A stretch of 64,000 bases of DNA, taken from positions 351,854 through 415,853 of the forward strand of contig JAJEKB010021337.1 of NCBI GenBank assembly GCA_022393335.1, in the 5' to 3' direction. Both the position numbers and the translations under genes were made by a program. Below are positions 56,619 to 64,000 of this stretch, one piece after another. Source of the DNA: Macrotrachela quadricornifera. Lineage: Eukaryota > Rotifera > Eurotatoria > Philodinida > Philodinidae. Within the stretch, counting starts at the first letter, position 1, and each line of letters opens with the position of its first letter. The notes beneath the pieces were generated by a model, which saw nothing but the letters and a program-made list of their open reading frames with translations, was not told the DNA's origin and did no database searches.

Positions 56619-59368
56619 AACTCACTTACTGTTTCAAAATTTCCTGGGTATTTCGCGACGTTTCCTATCATACATGTGTTTTTTTATTTTTAACAGCATT
56701 TTTCACTTATTTTGTTTTTCTGATGAAATTTTATGTTTATAATGATAGAGATCTTTATGTTAGTCATTTAGAAAATATATCAAACTACTTTTCAAATATT
56801 CGTAGACGTATCTGACTTTACTCTGAAGTGATATTTTCAATCAAGCTTTAAAAAAATATCAGTAATAGCAGATCCAATTAATTTGGAAGAAATCATGTTT
56901 TCGCATTTACTAAGTAATGATAATAAAATATATTTTAACTAAAAAAAAGGAAACAGATCACTACATAAATATGTTAAGCAATAGAATCAGTCATTCAAGT
57001 TGGAATTAGTAATTTGACGATGTGAAACGACGTTAGCTTTGCATATTGAACTGAAATACATCTTGAAAACATCTTCATAAGAATCACCACGTTCGTAAGC
57101 AGCTAAAGTACGCCAAAATCTCCTGATTAATTTCAAAGAAACATTCTTCTCAATGAAATTTGTTCTTAATTTCTGAATTAATTTGAGCATTGGTGGAGAA
57201 TGTTTGGTCTGTTCGACATCGAACGAGTTGTTTTTGGTGTGCCCATAATCCTTCTATAGGATTTAACTCGTAATGGAACTTCGGCGAGAAACTAACTGCT
57301 ACACCATAGTCGTTAGCAACCATCTCTAATTTTGAAATCTAAAAACAAACGTAATAGATTACCATATCAGTAGTTTAAAGAATGATTATCATTAATAGAA
57401 AGCTTACGTTCTTGAATGCATCATGTGAATTTAGAAGTTTTTTCACTTCTTCTAATCTTATATTAGATGGAATTTTAATACCAAGTTCTTTTGCCAAGAT
57501 GGATAGGCCTTTTGATTGTTGTTTATCATCTTCATCTTTGTAGAATATTTTATCAGTTTTACAACGAGTATCCGGCTTTATTCCAAAATCTTCAACTGAA
57601 TAATGTTTGCACTATGAGTACGAGCATTATCCACAATAACATGAAACTTATGATTTGCATAAGCTTTTTTAAATGGTAACATTTTGAATAAACAAGTAAA
57701 TTGATTGATGATGGCATCATTATCAAAATATCCTCTAAAACCCACTTGAATTGATCCAGAAGCTGATCGTTCAATATATTGAATTCCATCATCTTCTAGT
57801 AATTCAGGATACTTCTTCACAACTGCCTTCCATTCATCTTGAGAAAGCTGAAAGAAAGCATTGTCCGAATGTGCAATTAAAAAATCCGAGACCATCAACG
57901 ATCTTTCTCGACCTTTGTTGAAAAATGTTGTAGTATCACCTGAATAGAACCAACGTTTTGCTGCTGTTTCTCCACTTCTAATAGATGATTCGTCGTGAAC
58001 TATAGAAAAAAAAATCTTTACATATTAGAAGAGTTGGATTTTTCTTTTGTGTGTTCCATTGCGGATCTTTCCCTTCTTCAAGTCGATAATATTTTTCTTG
58101 ATTTGCTAGAAAATTTCGAACGAATTTTGTGCGAGCTTCAACAGCATCCGATCTTTCATGACCTTCCCAGTAAGGCTTAGCAGTATTCTTATCGAATTTG
58201 CAACCCCAATGATGTAGATCAAGACGACAAGCTTTTTCTGATCGAATCAGTTGTTGCGTGTTTTTGACCTATATGCAATATAAAACAGAACATAATTAGA
58301 TGGTAGAAGAAGTAAGAGATATAACATCTGAGAGAGATTTATTTGAAATTTTAAAGAAATGCCATTTTATGTTGTTTTTGAAACCAAATCTTACCTCTCC
58401 AGTTACTTCATAATATTGATCATCTATATATTCTGCAAGTTCCGAACAAGTAAACGATGTTGCCTTTCTTTTGCACGCCTCTAAGGCGTATAACTTGGTC
58501 AAAGATTCTAATTCAGGATAGATATCAAAAAAGCTTTCACTATGTTTACCACCTCTATTGTCCTCCAAAAACTCTTCTAAGTCATCTTCAATTAATACTC
58601 TACTCCATTTGTTGCAACTTTGAGCACTGAGTCCACTAATATCTTTTAGAAATAAATCAATTTTTTGCCACGGTATACCGAAATACATTAATCATAAATG
58701 AAGTAACACGGATAAGGATCGTAACGAAGTATCTTGTTTGATAATTTCAAATAAATTTCCAATATCCAAAATATTGATGTTATTTTTTAAAATATCTTTT
58801 TCTTTTTTTTCTTCATCTATATCAGGCGCATTGATGGAAAATTTCGGATTAAAAACATCGTCTGATTGATCGATATTTTTTTTTGCCCAACGACATCTGA
58901 TAGCTGCTACTGATTGAGATCTTCTTTTCGATTTTTGAGGCATAATGATAAATAACAAGAATTATAAGATCGACTGATGATAGAAAATGAAACAGATACG
59001 AGCAATTTTTTTAAAGAAAGTTTTCTCTCTGTATTAATTATAGGTTTCATGTTGACCGATGCGCGTGCCTATGGCTAGTATACAAACGAATAGATAAACT
59101 AAAATATCTTTGAGAGACTGTTCTGTAAAGAGGCCGCTAGGTATTGATTCGATTCCACACAGTACAGAGGGTGTGCAATGGACTATGAATATTTTAAAAG
59201 TAGTTTGATATATTTTCTAAATGACTACCATAAAGATCTCTATTATTATAAACATAAAATTTCATTCGAAAAAAAAAAAGTGAAAAATGCTGTTAAAAAT
59301 GAAAAAACAGATGTATGATAGGAAACGTCGCGCAATACCTAGGAAATTTTGAAAAAGAAAGTGAGTTA
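56619..59368 (-). mobile_element. IS630/Tc1-type transposon with terminal repeats of about 180 bp
   Basis: 56619-56800 and 59190-59368 are inverted to each other. They share TCAAAATTTCCT(G/A)GGTATT, GCGACGTTTCCTATCATACA and AGTTTGATATATTTTCTAAA or their complements. One transposase gene lies between them on the minus strand. It is a different lineage from the transposons at 31168 and 49800. Confidence 0.8.
56987..58958 (-). pseudogene. DDE_3-type transposase with one in-frame stop and one frameshift
   Basis: Starts at MLFIIMPQKSKRRSQSV (58958). A single in-frame TGA (58694-58692) interrupts the frame, which resumes at once with MYFGIPWQKIDLF. Retained introns are visible at about 58394-58271 (GTAAGA...ATAG), about 58027-58000 and about 57409-57340. 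Landmarks of this clade are a GHERSDAVEAR box, HDESSIRSG (first Asp), HVIVDNARTH (second Asp) and FHYELNPIEGLWAHQK (catalytic Glu). A one-base shift follows the second Asp near 57594. All three catalytic residues remain, so decay is recent. Confidence 0.75.
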
Positions 59369-59406
59369 AGGAAAGATAATACGTAGATTATATCTAGGGC
59401 ATCTAA

Positions 59407-60387
59407 CACATTCGACCCGACGGGTCCCACCGGTGGGACCCGCCCTATTGTAAGAAAATACTGAACGAAAAAACATTTTCTTCTCTTTTTTTCTTGACTA
59501 AAAGGATAGATGGGATGCGTCATCTAACCTGACACGCTAGTGTCTGAATTGTTTATTATACAACGTAGTGCTTTTCATTAAAACAATCAAGACAAAAACA
59601 TTGGTCGCAATCAGAACAGAAAGTTTTTATTTATTTTTGCTGTTGCATTACTTGCTTCCTTTGACTGTTGTTGTCTTATCTTCTCATAACACCTAGCACA
59701 ACGCCGTCTGACGTCGCGAGTAGACGCTTCTATTTCTTGAAGCTTGTGATCGATTAGTTTGCGTTTTAAAGAACTTGCTGATTGTTGTCTTGGACCATGT
59801 TTCAGCTTCTCGATCGGCGTATCAAGGAGTAAAGATTGGACAAAACTTTCACGAAATTGTAAGATGGCCACTTTACTTTTGGTGTACTTTTCCTTGTATA
59901 TCAAGTAGCTATTGACCAGTGCCGTCCCAAAAACTAATTCAAATGCTACCTTTCGGTACCATTTTACTGATTTCCTGAGAGACGTGTAATATGTTGATAA
60001 CTGGTCAGATAAGTCAGTGCCTTGTCTTCGTTTATTATATCGATCACAAGCTTCAAGAAATAGAAGCGTCTACTCGCGATGTCAGACGGCGTTGTGCTGG
60101 GTGTTATGAGAAGATAAGACAACAACAGTCAAAGGAAGCAAGTAATGCAACAAAAATAAAAAATAAAAACTTTCTGTTCTGATTGCGACAAATTTTTTTG
60201 TCTTGATCGTTTTAATGAAAAGCACTACGCTGTATAATAAACAATTCAGACACTAGCGTGTCAGGTTAGATGACGCATCCTATCTATCTTTTTAGTCAAG
60301 AAAAAAAGAGAAGAAAATGTTTTTTCGTTCAGTATTTTCTTACAATAGGGCGGGTCCCATTGGTGGGACCCGTCGGGTCGAATGTGT
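59407..60387 (-). mobile_element. Foldback piggyBac derivative
   Basis: Arms 59407-59756 and 60039-60387 are inverted copies of the 3' end of a piggyBac element. Both end in ACACATTCGACCCG with the hairpin GGGTCCCAC/GTGGGACCC; the right end abuts TTAA, the left has a mutated CTAA. The arms include the coding end of the transposase, so both strands show DHKLQEIEASTRDVRRRC. The unpaired 282-bp centre holds more upstream coding sequence. It probably arose by aborted repair after excision. Confidence 0.75.
59611..60038 (-). pseudogene. C-terminal fragment of a piggyBac transposase
   Basis: The open frame (about 142 codons) begins at the arm junction near 60038. It includes GTDLSDQLSTYY (third catalytic Asp region), LRKSVKWYRKVAFELVFGTA and the Cys-rich end RRRCARCYEKIRQQQSKEAS. 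The normal N-terminal two thirds, with the first two catalytic Asp residues, are absent. The lineage differs from the intact element at 14567. A second, inverted copy of the last third is at 60040-60182. Confidence 0.8.
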
Positions 60388-61408
60388 TAACTGAAATACA
60401 ATAACTATCAATAAATTATCAAAGAAAGTCAACATCAAAAACGTGAACAAATGTTCAGACATAAGACACAAGTCATGCGTCTCTTTTTATATCTCAGCCT
60501 CCTTTTTTTAAATTGTTTTGTGTTGATATTTTAAATAAAGGTCTTGAAATCCAAAAAAAAAAAAATATGAGCTATAATAAAATTTTCTTTGACTTCAACC
60601 GCTCGATAATTATGTGGTTTTAATCGAAGAACATTTTTTATATCAGACGAAAGAAAAAATTTCCAACTTTAACTAAGGAAATCATTCATTTATTAAAAAA
60701 ACTATTTTTCTATGCATTTTGTATGCACTGTTCTTAATAGGAACATTTTTTTGCCGGCTGATCGAATTAGGAGCAGCGTTCCTAGTAAGAGCGGAGAGAT
60801 TAATTTTAGAATTGATATAGCTCTGCCATTTTAAATGACAAAATTCTGAACCTTTGGATTTTAACGTATGAAATGATGAGGAACATTTTTGGTAAAACAA
60901 CCACATCGAAATTTTTTAGTTTTGATACAAAAAAATCTCGTTTATTAAAAATTTTTTGATTTTCTATGCGTTTTACATTGAGTGTTCGTATTAGGAACAA
61001 ATTTTAGCTTGTTGTTCTTATTACGAACATTGCACCTAATACGAACAAATTCACTTCTCAAAAATATACTACTAATTAGTCAATCAATTTTTGAGATAAT
61101 TAGCTGATTTTTACGTCATTCTATTCGTTAGATACTCTTCTACTCCGAAATGCAAAAAATTTCTTTTATCCTGAGAAATGACTTAGAAAAGTAGAAAATA
61201 ATCGAAAGTATTGACACATCTGTTCTTATTGAGAACATCGCCTGTACATGGCATATCCACATACTCAAAATAAATCGTATCCATTTTTATGTAAACTCAT
61301 CCCCCACTATTTTCTCTTATTTTTCATTCGCCGATATTGTGTACGAGTATTTCAAATCATGAATTATCTGTATCTCCATTTTTCACTTTTTTGCCAACCT
61401 GTGATGGG

Positions 61409-61439
<31 letters not shown>

Positions 61440-61856
61440 TTAAAAAAAAAGTTAATTTTGACCATGCGGATATATGGAGAAAGAAGCAAAATGTCGAAGC
61501 ACAAATGTCGACAGCACGAAATGTCGACTATATGTTAAAAGTAAAGGTGAGGTTTAAAATTTCGACATTTTCATCGTCGACATTTTGACACCTCACCGTA
61601 TTATTACATCACCAAATTGTATTGAGTGTTGCGTTGTTATCATTTTCGATGTTTTTTCTGTTGACATTTTATCTTTCGATCTTGTTAATACATACCTCGC
61701 TTTTTTACTTCGTATCTTTCTTTCTATTGATGAATCGGAGTATTTGTCTATTTTTTAGCATATTTTGTACTCGCTACACAAATTCGATCTTATTTCACTC
61801 ATTCACAAGTTTTAATCGGTGTTTATAACACATTAAAAACGCTTGGACTCTCCTGA
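60388..61856. repeat. Spacer with repeated GTTC-TATTA-GAAC palindromes
   Basis: The imperfect palindrome GTTCTTAATAGGAAC (60731), GTTCGTATTAGGAAC (about 61003), GTTCTTATTACGAAC (about 61014) and GTTCTTATTGAGAAC (about 61221) recurs, with half sites between. The blocks 60685-60750 and 60935-61010 are diverged direct repeats. A (TA)n run lies at 61417-61439. No gene is evident before the DUF1989 start. Confidence 0.55.
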
Positions 61857-62507
61857 ATGGCTGAAAGTCAACAACAAACCATGGACGAACGTGTACTCAT
61901 TCGGCGTATTCACCTTGAGCCTCAAACTGGCACGAGTGTTCGCCTAGAAAAAGGTCAAACTCTGCGAGTGATCGACGTAAAGGGTGAACAAGTCTCAGAT
62001 CTCATCGCGTTTAACGCAACGGATACGCGAGAATGGCTGTCGTCCGGTCGTAGCTTGGATTATGCCAATACTATCTATCTGACTACTGGTCACACATTAT
62101 ACTCTAATCGTAGCACGCCCATGCTAACTATCACGAGCGACACAGTTGGTCGACACGATTTTCTTTATACTCCATGCAGCCCGGAAACATTCAAAATCAT
62201 ATACAAGCTAGAAGATGGTCATAAACATCCCAGCTGTTTCATGAATCTAGTGAACGCTCTTCGTGAGTATGAGATTCAACCGGATAATATTCCAACAACC
62301 TTCAACATTTTCATGAACGCCGACATCTTACCATCGGGCGACCTAGATCTAAAACCACCACGTTCTCGTGCCAGAGATTACATTGAGTTCAAAGCTGAGA
62401 TGAATTTGATCATTGGTCTTACTGCTTGCTCGGCTGAGATTACGAACGGCGGCACGTTTAAACCAATCGACGCAGAAATATATGCAGCTAGTGCCTCGCA
62501 CAAATAG
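61857..62507 (+). CDS. DUF1989 (urea carboxylase-associated) protein
   Basis: Intact single-exon frame of 216 residues, about the usual length of the family. Conserved features are the early KGQTLRVIDVKGEQVSDLIAF strand pair, SLDYANTIYLTTGHTLYSN, the HDFLYTPCS segment with a conserved Cys, HPSCFMNLVNAL, and IPTTFNIFMNADILPSGDL ahead of the C-terminal LTACSAEI. In bacteria and fungi these genes accompany urea or guanidine carboxylase/allophanate pathways; the biochemical role of this protein is not settled. The family is mainly microbial, so presence in an animal genome fits the horizontal acquisition known for bdelloids. No intron is seen. Two AATAAA signals (62586 and 62596) follow, showing eukaryotic expression signals. 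Confidence 0.9.
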   Translation: MAESQQQTMDERVLIRRIHLEPQTGTSVRLEKGQTLRVIDVKGEQVSDLIAFNATDTREWLSSGRSLDYANTIYLTTGHTLYSNRSTPMLTITSDTVGRHDFLYTPCSPETFKIIYKLEDGHKHPSCFMNLVNALREYEIQPDNIPTTFNIFMNADILPSGDLDLKPPRSRARDYIEFKAEMNLIIGLTACSAEITNGGTFKPIDAEIYAASASHK

Positions 62508-62585
62508 CGTACTTATATGTTTTTTTTCCGTTAGAGCTAGATTAGTTCTGTAAGAAAATTTACGTACAATTTTTATTTTCAATGA

Positions 62586-62601
62586 AATAAATTCCAATAA
62601 A
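62586..62601 (+). terminator. Polyadenylation signals of the DUF1989 gene
   Basis: AATAAA at 62586-62591 and 62596-62601, about 80-90 bp after the stop codon. Confidence 0.65.
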
Positions 62602-62891
62602 AAAAAACAGACTCTGGATAATTGAGTGATATACAAAACAAAAACTAATTCTTTGTGTAAGATTTATGTACAAATTCAGATCAATGATTATCGTGTGAAT
62701 GTAAACCATCTGTTTAAAGATCGTTTTGGAAATAAGGATGTTAAAATTAAACTAAGAAGAAAAAATATTCCATAAGCTGCATAAAGGTATAATGAGATAT
62801 ATCTTCTGGGTGTTGAAAGGATAGTTAAATGAGCAGTTTTGTTTCTAAAGAAAAAATCGATAACATCTTAGACGCATTACTTCTTTGGTTC

Positions 62892-63085
62892 TCACTTACT
62901 ACTATCAAGTAAAAGAACACCATATCCAATTCGATTGACACTCATTCGATATGAACATGTTCGAACGAATATTTCATAAACCAAATGTTTTTCATTTAAA
63001 TCAACGGAAAAAATTGATTGTGGTAAATATTCACGAGCAATGAGATAAGTAGTCCAATTCACTCGATCATATAAAAATACATTAA
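62892..63085 (-). pseudogene. C-terminal fragment of an unrecognised protein cut by a piggyBac end
   Basis: On the minus strand about 63 codons (including YDRVNWTTYLIAREY, NEKHLVYEIFVRTCSYRM and a GYGVLLLDSSK end) read as protein-like until they meet the TTAA at 63082-63085, where a piggyBac-type end begins. The open frame continues into the transposon by chance. The family was not recognised. Confidence 0.4.
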
Positions 63086-63525
63086 CCCTTTCACGACGAT
63101 TCGGTTTTTCGAGGAAAATAAGTTCAATAAAATATGGATTTTTCCATCTTCTTTTCTTCTGTGACATATGGAATTTTTTCGACTTACCTTTGCATGCATA
63201 TATAAATACCGAAAGCGTTCTAATCGAGACAATGAAAACAAGCTGAAGTCATATTCTCAAAATTTGCAATTTACATGCTATTCGAAGAAACGGATACGGA
63301 GGAAAGTGACAACTCACAAAGTGATGTGAGTAGTTTGGATGATGGCTTCTCCAGAATGCATTTCCAATCTGCAAGCTCCGAAGAAATTATGGATGATGGT
63401 GATGATGATGTGGATTCACAAGTCTAGCGCGAAATAGAATCAGAATCGGATACTGAATTCTTGAAGGATTATGGAATGATGGAAGAAGTACCGACAAATT
63501 CGGAAGATGGTGTAATCAATCCTAT
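63086..63525 (+). mobile_element. 5' end of a truncated piggyBac element
   Basis: TTAA at 63082-63085 is followed by CCCTTTCACGACGATTCGG, a piggyBac-type terminus. From 63275 a plus-strand frame (MLFEETDTEESDNSQSDVS) shows the acidic Ser/Asp/Glu-rich start typical of piggyBac transposases. It has an in-frame TAG at about 63425 and is cut off near 63525 by a different repeat. The catalytic part is missing. Confidence 0.65.
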
Positions 63526-64000
63526 CCAGAGACTGGACAAGTACAAGTACACCAAGTACAAGTATAATTACTTTTTACTAGCTTCATGTACTTTGTACTT
63601 TACTCAGTAAATTTTCACTTAAATATTTTGTACTTAGTATTAGTAAAAAGTTCAACTGTACTTAAGTACCAGTATTTCAAGTACGCATGCTAAGTACTTT
63701 TATTCTTGAGCATAATTCGATGTTATCATACTCTTAAATAACACTCAGGTTCAAAACATGCTCTACTTGGCACCTTAACGATATTTTTATATAAATCATC
63801 ACGAAGAATTATCTTTTCGTTTCTTATAAAATCATTATGTATAGAAATGTGTTATTGAAAGGTCAAGAGCGTTTATTAATGTTGAATAAAATTTTAAAAA
63901 GCTAATTGTTTTCGACATTAATCAGGGTAGTTCCATGGGGTGTCAAACACTTTTTACACAAAGTCCTCTAAATTACCTCATTCATATGTCATTTGATAGA
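63526..64000. mobile_element. Left end of a repeat with AAGTAC/GTACTT arrays, running off the window
   Basis: From CAGAGACTGGACAAGTAC (63529) the sequence carries many AAGTAC and GTACTT copies up to about 63705. CAGAG-type ends with short subterminal motif arrays suggest a hAT-type element, but its right end lies outside the window. No gene is seen after 63705. Confidence 0.45.

Overview
The window reads as AT-rich metazoan nuclear DNA, most likely from a bdelloid rotifer. The support is indirect: short GT-AG introns (about 40-80 bp), an NHL-repeat secreted protein, a single-exon LDLa/EGF-ectodomain seven-helix receptor, a DUF1989 gene of bacterial/fungal type, a Penelope-like retroelement that keeps an intron, and a very varied set of DNA transposons. 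No rRNA or tRNA gene was recognised. A 400-bp run of N lies at 7994-8393.

Host-type genes are sparse. They are a multi-exon secreted protein of unknown function (1122-3192, +), an NHL-repeat protein (9502-10527, +), an intron-rich Rep-like superfamily 3 helicase gene (27609-29604, +, 5' end not found), a 1544-residue LDLa/EGF/7TM receptor (44143-48777, +), a three-exon microsomal cytochrome P450 (53889-55626, +), the tail of a wax-synthase-like membrane acyltransferase (55888-56245, -), and a DUF1989 urea-carboxylase-associated protein (61857-62507, +). A short unrecognised C-terminal fragment is cut by a piggyBac end near 63085.

Most of the rest is mobile DNA. It includes hAT-type elements with 8-bp target duplications (4525-6381, 24443-25202, 40077-41094, probably 41706-43441); an apparently complete piggyBac with intact transposase (14567-16752) plus three further piggyBac-type pieces (52893-53258, 59407-60387, 63086-63525); Tc1/mariner/IS630-type transposases (31168-33973, 49800-50600, 56619-59368); a CENP-B/Tc5-like transposon (about 36986-39424); a Penelope-like reverse transcriptase with a hammerhead ribozyme (10762-13105, -); a pair of 221-bp LTRs (20860-22564); a LINE endonuclease relic (30640-31166); and many foldback MITEs.

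The most layered region is 36593-43908. Here a palindromic element of about 2 kb has been opened by at least three later insertions, one of which carries its own MITE and another a higher-order tandem array. The most unusual gene is the Rep-like helicase, whose nine inferred exons form one open frame with no stop.
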